Source: Polymorphospora lycopeni (GTDB taxonomy: Bacteria; Actinomycetota; Actinomycetes; Mycobacteriales; Micromonosporaceae). From it: a stretch of DNA of 64,000 bases. A model generated the notes under the pieces. The model searched no databases. It was given only the letters and a program-made list of their open reading frames with translations, and was not told the origin of the DNA. Made by a program: the position numbers and the translations under genes. Numbering within the stretch: the stretch's first letter is position 1; each line of letters starts with the position of its first letter. Positions 16,560 to 24,553 of this stretch are shown in pieces. The stretch covers positions 90,555-154,554 of the forward strand of contig NZ_JBCGDC010000001.1 of the NCBI RefSeq assembly GCF_042237075.1, in the 5' to 3' direction.

Positions 16560-16592
16560 ATGAGCGAGCGAATCAATCGGCCGGCGTCATGA
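16560..16592 (+). CDS. 10-codon MSER leader ORF overlapping the GT87 start
   Basis: ATG to TGA encoding MSERINRPAS. Its stop codon overlaps the start of the following gene as ATGA (start 16589, stop 16590-16592). A CAGGAT box lies 8 nt before its ATG, so it could be translated from a leaderless mRNA and feed ribosomes into the next gene. The same opening bases, atgagcgagcg, and the same ATGA ending occur in the leader ORF at 61200-61277. It may be a regulatory leader peptide or the remnant of a dispersed repeat; expression is not proven. Confidence 0.45.
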   Translation: MSERINRPAS

Positions 16593-18112
16593 CCGTGCAG
16601 TCGGAGCCGCGTACCGACGAACCGGACGACGGGGCGGAGAAGATCGATCATCCGTCCAGGTCGGACGGCTTCGTCAAGGGGCTGTCCCAGGCGATCGGCG
16701 GTCCGCTCGGCGAGCACGCCGTCCGCCAGGACGCGCCGGGCGGCCGGTGGTCCGGCGGGTTCTGGACCGCGAGCCGGATCGTGCTCGCCCTGGTCTGCCT
16801 GACGCTGGCGCTGCACTGGGTGCAGAAGTCGCCCTGCCAGGACGGTGCCTGGCAGAACAACGTCCAGTACACCCGGTTCTGCTACACCGACGTGCTCGCG
16901 CTCTACTACGCCGAGGGCCTCAACGAGGGCAAGGTTCCCTACCGGGACCACCCGGTCGAATACCCGGTGGTCACCGGCTACTTCATGGGGATCCTCGGGC
17001 TGCCGGTGCACGAACTCGGCAGCGACCGTCCCGAGATCAACCAGGCGATGTGGTTTTACAACCTCAACGCCCTGGTGCTCTGCGTCCTCGCCGTCGCCAC
17101 CGTCGCGGTGATCCTGTCGTTGCGTCGCCGCAGACCCTGGGACGCGGCGTTGTTCGCCCTGTCCCCCGCGCTGCTGGTCACCGCGACCGTCAACTGGGAC
17201 TTCCTGGTCATCGGGTTCGCCGCCTTCGGCCTGTACGCCTGGGCGAAACAGCGACCCCTGGCCGCCGGAATCCTGCTCGGCATCGCGGCGGCGGCGAAGA
17301 TGTGGCCGCTGTTCGTCCTCGGCCCGCTGCTCGTGCTCGCGTTGCGTACCGGCCGGTTCAGACAGGTGCTCGTCACCGCCGGATCGACCCTGGTGACGAT
17401 CGTGTTGCTCAACCTGCCGGTGGCGCTTTCCTACCGGGAGAGCTGGAACCGCTTCTTCGAGCTGAACACCGAGCGCCCGATCGACTGGGGCACGCTGTGG
17501 TACATCGGGCGTTACCTCGACGGGAAGTGGAACAGCGGGTCACCCGGCGACCAGGGACCCTTCCAGTGGCTGAGCGACAACATCCCGACGCTCAACAACG
17601 TGTCGTACGCCCTGTTCTTCCTGGCCTGTCTGGGGATCGGGGCGCTCGGGCTGCTCGCGCCCCGGCGGCCCCGGCTGGCCGCGCTGACCTTCCTGGTCGT
17701 CGCCGCCTTCCTGATCACCAGCAAGGTCTGGTCGCAGCAGTTCAACCTGTGGCTGCTTCCGTTGATCGTGCTCGCCCGGCCGAAGTGGGGTGCGTTCCTC
17801 GCCTGGCAACTCGCGGAGGTCGGCTACTTCGTCGCCTTCTACGGCGAACTGCTCGGCGCAGGGGGCAAGCAGGTCTTTCCGGAGGGCGTGTTCGTCCTCG
17901 CCGCGTCACTGCGCCTGATCACCGTCGTCGTCCTGTGCGTGCTCGTGATCCGCGAGATCCTCAAGCCCGAGGACGACCGGGTCCGGCGGACGTACGACGA
18001 CGATCCCGACGGCGGGGTGTTCGACGGCGCACCCGACGCCGAGTGGCTACGTCGCCGTCGAGGTGATCCGGCCCCGCTGCCCGTACCGGCGTCGGTGGCC
18101 GGCACCCAGTAG
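16589..18112 (+). CDS. GT87-type polyprenol-phosphate-dependent membrane mannosyltransferase-like protein
   Basis: 507 residues with a hydrophilic N-terminal 55 residues and about 10-11 membrane segments (for example ASRIVLALVCLTLALHWVQK, LNALVLCVLAVATVAVILSL, AAGILLGIAAAAKMWPLFVL). It belongs to the DUF2029/GT87 GT-C-like family. The first external loop has an acidic/aromatic region with YRDHPVEYPVVTGYFMGILG, where the D-H-P-V-E-Y-P motif is typical of this family. The gene follows ponA in the same order as Rv0050-Rv0051. Its substrate is not known; mannolipid or cell wall glycan synthesis is likely. Start chosen at 16589 because of the ATGA overlap with the small leader ORF. Confidence 0.82.
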   Translation: MTVQSEPRTDEPDDGAEKIDHPSRSDGFVKGLSQAIGGPLGEHAVRQDAPGGRWSGGFWTASRIVLALVCLTLALHWVQKSPCQDGAWQNNVQYTRFCYTDVLALYYAEGLNEGKVPYRDHPVEYPVVTGYFMGILGLPVHELGSDRPEINQAMWFYNLNALVLCVLAVATVAVILSLRRRRPWDAALFALSPALLVTATVNWDFLVIGFAAFGLYAWAKQRPLAAGILLGIAAAAKMWPLFVLGPLLVLALRTGRFRQVLVTAGSTLVTIVLLNLPVALSYRESWNRFFELNTERPIDWGTLWYIGRYLDGKWNSGSPGDQGPFQWLSDNIPTLNNVSYALFFLACLGIGALGLLAPRRPRLAALTFLVVAAFLITSKVWSQQFNLWLLPLIVLARPKWGAFLAWQLAEVGYFVAFYGELLGAGGKQVFPEGVFVLAASLRLITVVVLCVLVIREILKPEDDRVRRTYDDDPDGGVFDGAPDAEWLRRRRGDPAPLPVPASVAGTQ

Positions 18113-18123
18113 CGCGTTCCACC

Positions 18124-18156
18124 CGTGGCGGTCGCCGGTCGACGGCGACCGCCACG
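18124..18156. terminator. bidirectional terminator
   Basis: Perfect 13-bp inverted repeat (cgtggcggtcgcc and ggcgaccgccacg), 7-nt loop, between the converging GT87 and GT-C-like genes. Confidence 0.75.
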
Positions 18157-18161
18157 CTGGG

Positions 18162-20591
18162 TCAGAGCCGGAAGACGACAACCTCGCCGACGTCTTCGCG
18201 CTGGATGCCGAGCGAGTCGACCGGCAGGTCGATGGTGGTCTGCCACGGCGTCCCGGCCACCCGGTCGCGCAGCAGCACCACCGTGCGTACCCCGATGTCC
18301 CGCAGGTAGGTGACGCTCGCCTGGTCGGGGAAGCTGGCGGTCGCCTCGCGGATCTCGGTGAGCCGGCGCGGGGTGAAGCCGCTGCCGCCGTTGACGACCG
18401 GCTGGAACCGGCTGGTCGACCAGAGCATCACGTGCTGGTCGACGCCCTGGTTGCTGGGCAGCACCAGCATCGGCCCGTCGACCTGGCGGAACGCCGCCGG
18501 CTGGGCCGGCACGATCGGATGCGGGGTGACATTCAGCCCTTCGACCAGGACCAGCGCGAGAGGCAGCAGGGTCGCCAGCCGTAGCCACGGCCCCGGGCGG
18601 GCCGGCACCCGCTCGGCCGCGGTTTCCTTCGCCCGGACCACGAGGGCGCTGACCGATCCGGCGGCCAGGATGGCGAGCAACAGCGTGGTCCAGATCGCCA
18701 GCCGGCCGGGGGTCCGCAGACCGTCCCAGCCGGGCAACGTCTCGAACAGCGCGACGTAGGTGAACGTCCCGCCGAAGAACTGGGTGCCCATCGAGAGGAT
18801 GGCGCTGACCAGCACCGCGGCGAGCAGGAGAAGCCGCTGACGCACCGTCCAGATGGAGAAGACCAGTCCGGCGGCGGCCAGCGCGTAGAGCACGAAGCCG
18901 GACAGCAGCGTCATCTCGGCGTTCCACGGCAGTGCCTCGCGGGCGCCGGCGTGCAGTTCGCCCCAGATCCGCGACTCGGGCGGCGCGGTGAAGAAGCCGC
19001 CGACCGGCGGCGAGAAGAGTTCCAGGTCACCGACCGACCGCCGGGCGGACGGGTGGAGTTCGGCGACCTTGAAGTAGGCGATGGACAGTGCCAGCCCGGT
19101 CGCGGCGAACGCCGCACCGCCGAACAGGTCGGCGAGCAGCAGCTTGATGCCGAACGGCCGCTTCGGGCCGGTGGACCGGAACCGCTGGACCAGCCAGATC
19201 ACGGCTGTCACGACGACGATGAGCGCCAGCACGTACACGAACGGCAGGCCGATGCCGAACCCGAGGCTGATCTGCCAGGCGGCGACGAACCACCCGGCGA
19301 GCGCCCAGCCGGCGTGCCGCCGCTCCGGGCGGTAGCCGTGCTTCAGCGACCAGCCGTGGCCACGGGCCAGCATCGCGAGCGCGAGCGGGATGCCACCGTT
19401 GGACAGCACGTGCAGGTGGCCGGCCTGGGAGAGCAGCCACGGCGCGTACGTGTACGCGGCACCGGCGACCGCGGACCCGGTCTTGCCGGCCCCGAGCTGC
19501 CGGGCCAGCACGTACGCGCCGAAGAACGCCAGTGCGTGGACCAGCACGAAGATGATGTTGTAGCGGACGAGAGCGGCGACCGGGCCGTCGCCGATCATGC
19601 CGGCCGGCGCGTAGCCGAGCAGGGTGTCGGAGAAGGCGAAGGACCAGCGTTCCGGGAAGAACGAGTTGGAGTGCCAGAGTTGGCTGGGGTCGGTCAACAG
19701 GATGTGCCCGGACCAGGCCATCTGCCACGCCTGGAGGGTCGGGTCCCAGATGTCCTGGGGGATCGTGTGCTGTGGGTAGCGCAGCGTCGGCCAGGTCATC
19801 AGCACGGCCAGCACGACCGCGCCGACGGCGGCGAGGGTCCATTCGTGGATCAGCCCGCGTCCGATGGCGTGGACGACCCGACGGATGCGGCCGGGCACGG
19901 TGAGCGGTGCCGGTGCGAACGCCGACCAGCGGTCACCGGGCTTGACCAGGCTGACCTTCTTCACGACGGTCATCGTGGCCGCCGGGGCGGCCGCCTTCGG
20001 GTCCGTCTTGGCGGCCGCCGGATCCTTGGCGCCGGGCTTGACCTCCGCACCCGCTTGGCCCTTGGCATCGGGCTTGGTCTGCGTGCCCGCCTTGTCCTTG
20101 GCAGCCGCCTTGGCGTCAGCCTTCGCCTTCGCCTTCGCGGCGCGCCTCGCCCGTGCCGCCTCCTTGGCCTCCGCCGCGAGCCGGGCCCGTTCGCTGGGCT
20201 TGAACGGGTCGCCGGGCGCGGCCACGGGGACGGGCTTCGCACGGTCCTTGGCCGGGTTGTCCTTGGCCGGGTTGTCCTTGGCCGTTTCCTTCGCCGTGTC
20301 CCCGTCGCCCTTTGCCGGGTCGTCCTTGGGGGCCGCGGTCCCGCTGTCGGCCTTGGCAGCCGCGTCGTCGGCCTTCGCCGGGGCGTCGACCGTCGAGCCG
20401 GACGTGCCAGCCGCCGTGCCGGGCTTCGCCGGCCGGTCCACGGCCGGTTCGGTCGTGGGCTTCGCGGGCTCCGACGCGGCGGCCTCCGGAGCGACGGGCG
20501 GCGGCTCGGCGACCGGTTCGCCGGTTTTCGTCGCCCCGGCCGGGCCGGTGTCCGTGCCCCGGTCGGAGACCTTCGGCTGCTCGGTGCTCAT
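18162..20591 (-). CDS. polytopic membrane protein, GT-C glycosyltransferase-like, with long Ala/Lys-rich cytoplasmic tail
   Basis: 809 residues. The first 225 are low-complexity (runs of AKA, KDNPAKDNPAKD, ARARRAAKAKAKADAKAAAK), highly charged and probably disordered. A membrane domain of about 11-12 segments follows (WTLAAVGAVVLAVLMTWPTL; YNIIFVLVHALAFFGAYVLA; ALAGWFVAAWQISLGFGIGL). The first external loop contains PQDIWDPTLQAWQMAWSGHI with an acidic residue at the site typical of GT-C enzymes. The C-terminal 150 residues are extracytoplasmic (MLVLPSNQGVDQHVMLWSTS ... DVGEVVVFRL). It is 10 nt downstream of nfo and probably co-transcribed. No characterised homologue is recognised. Confidence 0.75.
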   Translation of the reverse strand: MSTEQPKVSDRGTDTGPAGATKTGEPVAEPPPVAPEAAASEPAKPTTEPAVDRPAKPGTAAGTSGSTVDAPAKADDAAAKADSGTAAPKDDPAKGDGDTAKETAKDNPAKDNPAKDRAKPVPVAAPGDPFKPSERARLAAEAKEAARARRAAKAKAKADAKAAAKDKAGTQTKPDAKGQAGAEVKPGAKDPAAAKTDPKAAAPAATMTVVKKVSLVKPGDRWSAFAPAPLTVPGRIRRVVHAIGRGLIHEWTLAAVGAVVLAVLMTWPTLRYPQHTIPQDIWDPTLQAWQMAWSGHILLTDPSQLWHSNSFFPERWSFAFSDTLLGYAPAGMIGDGPVAALVRYNIIFVLVHALAFFGAYVLARQLGAGKTGSAVAGAAYTYAPWLLSQAGHLHVLSNGGIPLALAMLARGHGWSLKHGYRPERRHAGWALAGWFVAAWQISLGFGIGLPFVYVLALIVVVTAVIWLVQRFRSTGPKRPFGIKLLLADLFGGAAFAATGLALSIAYFKVAELHPSARRSVGDLELFSPPVGGFFTAPPESRIWGELHAGAREALPWNAEMTLLSGFVLYALAAAGLVFSIWTVRQRLLLLAAVLVSAILSMGTQFFGGTFTYVALFETLPGWDGLRTPGRLAIWTTLLLAILAAGSVSALVVRAKETAAERVPARPGPWLRLATLLPLALVLVEGLNVTPHPIVPAQPAAFRQVDGPMLVLPSNQGVDQHVMLWSTSRFQPVVNGGSGFTPRRLTEIREATASFPDQASVTYLRDIGVRTVVLLRDRVAGTPWQTTIDLPVDSLGIQREDVGEVVVFRL

Positions 20592-20601
20592 ACGGATTCC
20601 C

Positions 20602-21378
20602 CTAGGCGGTGACGCGGTCGCGCAGGAATGCGATGTCCTTGCCCTGTCCGTCGACCCCGCCCGGGGTCTCGACGACGACCGGTGCGCCGGCGGCGCGGAC
20701 CACCGCGACCAGCAACTCGGGGTCGATCATCCCCTGTGCCAGGTTGTCGTGTCGATCCGCGCCGGAGTCGAAGGCGTCCCGGGAGTTGTTGGCGTGCACC
20801 AGGTCGATCCGGCCGGTGATGGCCTTGACCCGGTCGACGACGTCGAGCAGCGCCTCGCCGCCCGCGTGCGCGTGGCAGGTGTCGAGGCAGAACCCGACGT
20901 CGTACGACCCGATGACGTCCCACAGCCGGGCGAGCGCGTCGAACCGGCGGGCCCACGCGTTGTCGCCCCCGGCGGTGTTCTCGATCAGGATCGGGGTGGC
21001 GAAGCCACCGGACTCGGCGGCGAACGCGAAGGTCTTGCGCCAGTTGTCGAAGCCGACCGCGACGTCGTCGCCCTTGCCGACATGACCGCCGTGGACGATC
21101 AGTCCTTTGGCGCCGACGGTGGCCGCCGCCGTGGCGTGGCTGAGCAGCAGCTTGCGGCTGGGGATCCGGATCCGGTTGTTGGTCGTGGCGACGTTGACGA
21201 CGTACGGGGCGTGGACGTAGATCTCGACCTGCGCGGTGCGTAACGCGTCGGCGTCGGCGCGGGCCTCCGGTGCTTTCCAGCCCTTGGGGTCGGCGAGGAA
21301 GAACTGCACGACCTCGGCCTTGCGGGCGGCCGCTTCGGCGAGCGGGTCGCCTGGGTCGACATGGGCTCCGATACGCAT
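20602..21378 (-). CDS. nfo: endonuclease IV (apurinic/apyrimidinic endonuclease)
   Basis: 258-residue TIM-barrel zinc enzyme of base excision repair that cuts 5' to abasic sites. Metal-ligand motifs are visible in order: IYVHAPYVVNVATT, GLIVHGGHVGKG, ILIENTAGG, GFCLDTCHAHAGGEALLDVV, DLVHANNSRDAFDSGADRHD and VVVETPGGVDGQGKDIAFLR. The length is slightly below the usual 280. The ATG at 21378 lies 7 nt after a TAGGCT box, a leaderless arrangement. It is first in an operon with the large membrane protein downstream, an unexplained pairing. Confidence 0.93.
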   Translation of the reverse strand: MRIGAHVDPGDPLAEAAARKAEVVQFFLADPKGWKAPEARADADALRTAQVEIYVHAPYVVNVATTNNRIRIPSRKLLLSHATAAATVGAKGLIVHGGHVGKGDDVAVGFDNWRKTFAFAAESGGFATPILIENTAGGDNAWARRFDALARLWDVIGSYDVGFCLDTCHAHAGGEALLDVVDRVKAITGRIDLVHANNSRDAFDSGADRHDNLAQGMIDPELLVAVVRAAGAPVVVETPGGVDGQGKDIAFLRDRVTA

Positions 21379-21385
21379 GGAGGCG

Positions 21386-21391
21386 AGCCTA
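21386..21391 (-). promoter_or_regulatory. -10 box of leaderless promoter for nfo
   Basis: TAGGCT on the minus strand, 7 nt before the ATG at 21378. Confidence 0.5.
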
Positions 21392-21572
21392 CGTCGCCGG
21401 TGCGACGGGTACCTGCCGCCGGGCCGGGCCGGCCGGGGTGGGCCGTGGCTCGCGAATCGCCCGCGTCGTGCGCGTCACCCGCCGTGCCGGCCCGTCGTTA
21501 CCTGCAATGACCAACGGGCCGGGGGCCGCCGATCCCAACCCCGACCCGAAGATCGACATTGGGAGATGGTGG

Positions 21573-22400
21573 ATGTCGCTGTTGTCCCGACATGGTCGTG
21601 CCGCCGTCGCGGTCGGCGCCCTGTTTCTCGGTGCGCCGCTGCTGTTCGGTGGTCCGGCGTACGCCGAACCGGGCCCGGCGCCCGGCGCACCGGTGCAGGA
21701 GAGCGGCCAGACGGTGGTGTTCAGCGGTGACGGGCTCCTCGGCGTCGCCTGCGGCGCCAAGCCGGACGTCGGTTCGGTGACGGTGCCGGCGGAGAGCACC
21801 CTGCGGGTGGTCAACAACACCGGGCGTCGCGCCCGGCTGCTGCTCGACGGCTCGGCACAGGGCGAGGTCGCGGCCGGTGCGACCGCCGACGTGCTTTTCC
21901 GGCGCGGTCCGGTCAAGTTGGCCCTCAAGCCCGTCTGCGTGCTGTCGGAGGAGTCGGCCGTACGCGTCGAGGTCGCGGCGGCGGTCCCACCGCCGCAGTC
22001 CGCTCCCGGCCGGCCGACGGCGCAGCCGACCACGCCGACACCTGGGCGTCCGTCGCCCACCCGGCCGGTGGAGGAGACGCCGCGGTCGACCGTGGCCCCG
22101 CGGGCGGCTGCCACACCGTCGGCGGGCGTCTCGGTCACCCCGTCGACGGCTCCGACGTCCACGCCGGGCTCGGAGGGGCCGGCCAGCGGCGGCCCGGTGC
22201 CGGCCGCAGGGCTCGATCTGCCGCCGGCGGATCCCGGTGACGACGCCGCGGCCGAGCCGATGGCGTCGGTCGAACCGATTCGGGACACCGGTCCGATCGG
22301 CCTTCTGGCACTTGTCGCGACGGTTTGCGTCGTTGGCGTATCCGCAGGTGCAATTCGGGCTATTATTGCTCAACGAACAAGCCGGACTGCTCCGGCTTAG
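21573..22400 (+). CDS. secreted, C-terminally anchored protein of unknown function
   Basis: 275 residues. A Sec signal peptide (MSLLSRHGRAAVAVGALFLG ... GGPAYA, cleavage after about residue 31) precedes a mature domain of about 100 residues. That domain is beta-rich with a cysteine pair (GVACGAKPDVG and KPVCVLSEESA) and a VNNTGRRARLLLDGSAQ segment like a cupredoxin or copper-chaperone strand. A Pro/Thr/Ser-rich stalk (about 140-225) and a final membrane helix (IGLLALVATVCVVGVSAGAI) with a basic tail follow. GGGAGATGGTGG lies before the ATG at 21573; an in-frame ATG at 21507 would add 22 residues ahead of the signal and was not preferred. The hydrophobic C-terminus suggests cell-surface anchoring. 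Confidence 0.75.
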   Translation: MSLLSRHGRAAVAVGALFLGAPLLFGGPAYAEPGPAPGAPVQESGQTVVFSGDGLLGVACGAKPDVGSVTVPAESTLRVVNNTGRRARLLLDGSAQGEVAAGATADVLFRRGPVKLALKPVCVLSEESAVRVEVAAAVPPPQSAPGRPTAQPTTPTPGRPSPTRPVEETPRSTVAPRAAATPSAGVSVTPSTAPTSTPGSEGPASGGPVPAAGLDLPPADPGDDAAAEPMASVEPIRDTGPIGLLALVATVCVVGVSAGAIRAIIAQRTSRTAPA

Positions 22401-22745
22401 TGCTATATATCTGGCGCCGGCAGCTCCTGACACGGCGCGACATAAAGGCTCCGCGGGGCGCCTCCTATCCAACCTCGTCGGTGTGGTCGTTCCTCCCCAG
22501 GTCCCACCCAAAGAATGCGGATAGCGCGCCCCGCGGCCACGAGAACGGCGAGGGGAACGCCGGTGCACCGAGGACCCCCCCCCCGAACCGCCACCGAAAC
22601 GGCCCCCCCCGACCGGCGGGGGACCCGGGGGGGCCCAGTGCCCCCGCGGGGCACGGCCGCCCCCCCCGCCGTACCCGCGACCGAACGGCCCCCGCCGTAC
22701 CGGCGGGTCACCGGGGGTGGCCATGTCCCGACGCGGTGCACCCGG

Positions 22746-22751
22746 TACTCT
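22746..22751 (+). promoter_or_regulatory. candidate -10 box of the rpsF operon promoter
   Basis: TACTCT about 110 nt before the rpsF start. No good -35 hexamer was found at 17-18 nt upstream, so the call is tentative. Confidence 0.3.
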
Positions 22752-22809
22752 CGTGGGGTTGTCCGTCCGCTCGTGGGTTCCCCCACCGTCCGGCCGGCGA
22801 CGACGCACG

Positions 22810-22853
22810 ACCTCCTGTCACGGAAGGACCGTGACCGCCAGCCCATAGGAGGT
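22810..22853 (+). promoter_or_regulatory. rpsF leader hairpin that sequesters the Shine-Dalgarno; candidate S6:S18 autoregulatory element
   Basis: Outer arms acctcct (22810-22816) and aggaggt (22847-22853) pair perfectly, and the second arm is the ribosome binding site of rpsF. Directly inside is a 7-bp hairpin, gtcacgg (22817-22823) with ccgtgac (22829-22835). An 11-nt bulge on the 3' side begins next to a CCG. A bulged stem with a CCG is the hallmark of the known S6:S18-binding leader that mimics 16S rRNA, so repression by S6-S18 is a reasonable inference. Confidence 0.6.
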
Positions 22854-22862
22854 GAGTAAGTC

Positions 22863-23153
22863 TTGCGTCATTACGAAATCATGGTGATCCTCGACTCGAG
22901 TCTCGAGGAGCGCACCGTCGCCCCGTCGCTCGACACGTATCTCAACGTGATCCGCACTGCGGGTGGCTCAGTGGAGAAGCTCGACGTCTGGGGCCGCCGG
23001 CGCCTCTCGTTCGAGATCAACAAGAAGGCCGAGGGCATCTACGCCGTCATCGACCTGCAGGCCACGCCTGCGGCCGTTGCCGAGCTGGACCGTCAGCTCC
23101 GACTCAACGAGTCGGTGCTGCGCACCAAGGTCATTCGGCCGGAGACGCGCTGA
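22863..23153 (+). CDS. rpsF: 30S ribosomal protein S6
   Basis: 96 residues, complete and of normal length for S6, with MRHYEIMVILDSSLEERTVA, WGRRRLSFEINKKAEGIYAV and LRLNESVLRTKVIRPETR. S6 binds S18 in the 30S platform. The start is TTG, which is rare for a ribosomal protein. It is set by the family N-terminus MRHYEIMVI and by AGGAGGTGAG 10 nt upstream. The weak start codon and the sequestered ribosome binding site suggest tight translational control. First gene of rpsF-ssb-rpsR-rplI. Confidence 0.96.
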   Translation: MRHYEIMVILDSSLEERTVAPSLDTYLNVIRTAGGSVEKLDVWGRRRLSFEINKKAEGIYAVIDLQATPAAVAELDRQLRLNESVLRTKVIRPETR

Positions 23154-23246
23154 CGCGTACCCCGGCCCGCCCGGATCAGCCTCATCACTGTCGTACGGCT
23201 CTGCGAGCCTGTGCGCGGACGAAGATGAGTGCGCGAGGAGATGGTC

Positions 23247-23762
23247 ATGGCAGGAGACACCACGATCACGGTCATCGGCAACCTGACCGATGACCCCGAG
23301 TTGCGTTTCACCCCGTCGGGTGCGGCGGTCGCAAAGTTCCGGGTCGCTTCGACGCCCCGGTTCATGGACAAGGCTTCCGGCGAGTGGAAGGACGGCGAGG
23401 CGTTGTTCCTCGCCTGCACGGTGTGGCGCCAGGCGGCGGAGCACGTCGCCGAGTCGCTGCAGCGGGGCGCCCGCGTGATCGTCTCGGGACGGCTGCGGCA
23501 GCGGTCGTACGAGACCCGCGAGGGTGAGAAGCGCACCGTCATCGAGCTCGAGGTCGACGAGATCGGCCCGTCGCTGCGCTACGCCACGGCGAAGGTGCAG
23601 AAGATGTCCCGCTCCGGCGGTGGTGGCTTCGGTGCCTCCGGTGGTGGTGGCCAGGGTGGCGGCGGAGGCAACTTCGACGACCCGTGGGCCACGGCCGCGC
23701 CCGCCTCCTCCGGTTCCGGTTCGGGCGGTGGCGGAAACTTCGACGACGAGCCCCCGTTCTGA
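23247..23762 (+). CDS. ssb: single-stranded DNA-binding protein
   Basis: 171 residues. The N-terminal OB fold (about 1-115) has DTTITVIGNLTDDPELRFTP, ACTVWRQAAEHVAESLQRGA and VIVSGRLRQRSYETREGEKR. A Gly-rich flexible linker follows. The acidic tip is DDEPPF, which recruits replication and repair partners. The ATG at 23247 has GAGGAG 6 nt upstream; the open frame begins at a GTG at 23229, but that start lacks this spacing. It lies between the S6 and S18 genes, as in most bacteria. Confidence 0.96.
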   Translation: MAGDTTITVIGNLTDDPELRFTPSGAAVAKFRVASTPRFMDKASGEWKDGEALFLACTVWRQAAEHVAESLQRGARVIVSGRLRQRSYETREGEKRTVIELEVDEIGPSLRYATAKVQKMSRSGGGGFGASGGGGQGGGGGNFDDPWATAAPASSGSGSGGGGNFDDEPPF

Positions 23763-23806
23763 TGCCGGCCCCCAGCGGCCGGGACCGCAAACCAGGAGCA
23801 AGAGCA

Positions 23807-24046
23807 ATGGCGAAGGCTGCGGCACTGCGCAAGCCGAAGAAGAAGGTGAACCCGCTCGACAAGGACGGGATCACCTACATCGACTACAAGGACACCGCGC
23901 TGCTGCGCAAGTTCATCTCCGACCGCGGCAAGATCCGCGCTCGGCGGGTGACCGGGGTCACCTCCCAGCAGCAGCGCCAGATCGCCCGTGCGGTGAAGAA
24001 CGCCCGTGAGATGGCGCTCCTGCCGTACACCACCACGGCGCGCTGA
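23807..24046 (+). CDS. rpsR: 30S ribosomal protein S18, cysteine-free form
   Basis: 79 residues, with the S18 core ITYIDYKDTALLRKFISDRG, KIRARRVTGVTSQQQRQIAR and AVKNAREMALLPYTTTAR. The zinc-coordinating cysteines of the common form, near KKKV and in the VTGNC loop, are absent: the protein has no cysteine at all. This matches the zinc-independent paralogue type, although the gene sits at the primary ribosomal locus. AGGAGCAAGAGCA precedes the ATG. It follows ssb by 44 nt and precedes rplI by 14 nt. Confidence 0.95.
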   Translation: MAKAAALRKPKKKVNPLDKDGITYIDYKDTALLRKFISDRGKIRARRVTGVTSQQQRQIARAVKNAREMALLPYTTTAR

Positions 24047-24060
24047 GAGGGGGCACCGGA

Positions 24061-24510
24061 ATGAAGATCATCCTGACTCAGGAGGTGTCCGGTCTCGGCA
24101 CCCCGGGCGACATCGTCGAGGTCAAGGGCGGCTACGGCCGCAACTACCTGCTCCCGCAGGGCTTCGCGATCCCGTGGAGCAAGGGCGCGGAGAAGCAGGT
24201 CACCGTGATCCAGCGGGCCCGTTCGGCCCGTGAGATCCGCGACCTCGGCCACGCCAACGAGGTCAAGGGCCAGCTCGAGGGCCTCAAGGTCAGCCTCACC
24301 GCCCGCGCGGGCGACGGCGGCCGCCTCTTCGGCTCGGTCACCGCGGCGGAGATCGTCAACGCGGTCAAGGCCGCCGGCGGCCCGACCCTCGACCGCCGCC
24401 GGCTGGAACTGCCCGGCAGCATCAAGTCGGTCGGCGCCTACCCGGTCAGCGTCAAGCTGCACCCGGAGGTCACCGCCAAGTTCAGCCTGAACGTGGTGCG
24501 GGCCAAGTAA
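24061..24510 (+). CDS. rplI: 50S ribosomal protein L9
   Basis: 149 residues, normal length. The N-terminal RNA-binding domain is MKIILTQEVSGLGTPGDIVE with VKGGYGRNYLLPQGFAIPWS. A long connecting helix and the C-terminal domain follow (GDGGRLFGSVTAAEIVNAVK, RRRLELPGSIKSVGAYPVSV). A GAGAGGGGGCACCGGA sequence precedes the ATG. Last gene of the ribosomal operon, followed directly by a strong terminator hairpin. Confidence 0.96.
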   Translation: MKIILTQEVSGLGTPGDIVEVKGGYGRNYLLPQGFAIPWSKGAEKQVTVIQRARSAREIRDLGHANEVKGQLEGLKVSLTARAGDGGRLFGSVTAAEIVNAVKAAGGPTLDRRRLELPGSIKSVGAYPVSVKLHPEVTAKFSLNVVRAK

Positions 24511-24523
24511 GGCAACACGAAAA

Positions 24524-24553
24524 TGGGGGTCCACCGGCGCCGGTGGACCCCCA
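24524..24553. terminator. terminator of the rpsF-rplI operon
   Basis: 30-base perfect palindrome with arms tgggggtccaccggc and gccggtggaccccca, followed by attcttt. A second copy lies at 24632-24661 across the N gap. It can also serve the VWA gene arriving from the other strand. Confidence 0.8.

Larger units (their letters stand above)
22401..22862. other. rpsF upstream region with C/G homopolymer tracts
   Basis: No gene is seen in these 462 bases. A small inverted repeat (agccgga/tccggct) spans the preceding stop codon at 22380-22397. Between 22575 and 22667 there are runs of 10 C, 8 C, 5 G, 7 G, 5 C and 8 C. The G-runs on the complementary strand could form G-quadruplexes, or the run lengths may be sequencing errors. 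A TACTCT box at 22746-22751 is the best candidate -10 for the ribosomal operon. Confidence 0.5.
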
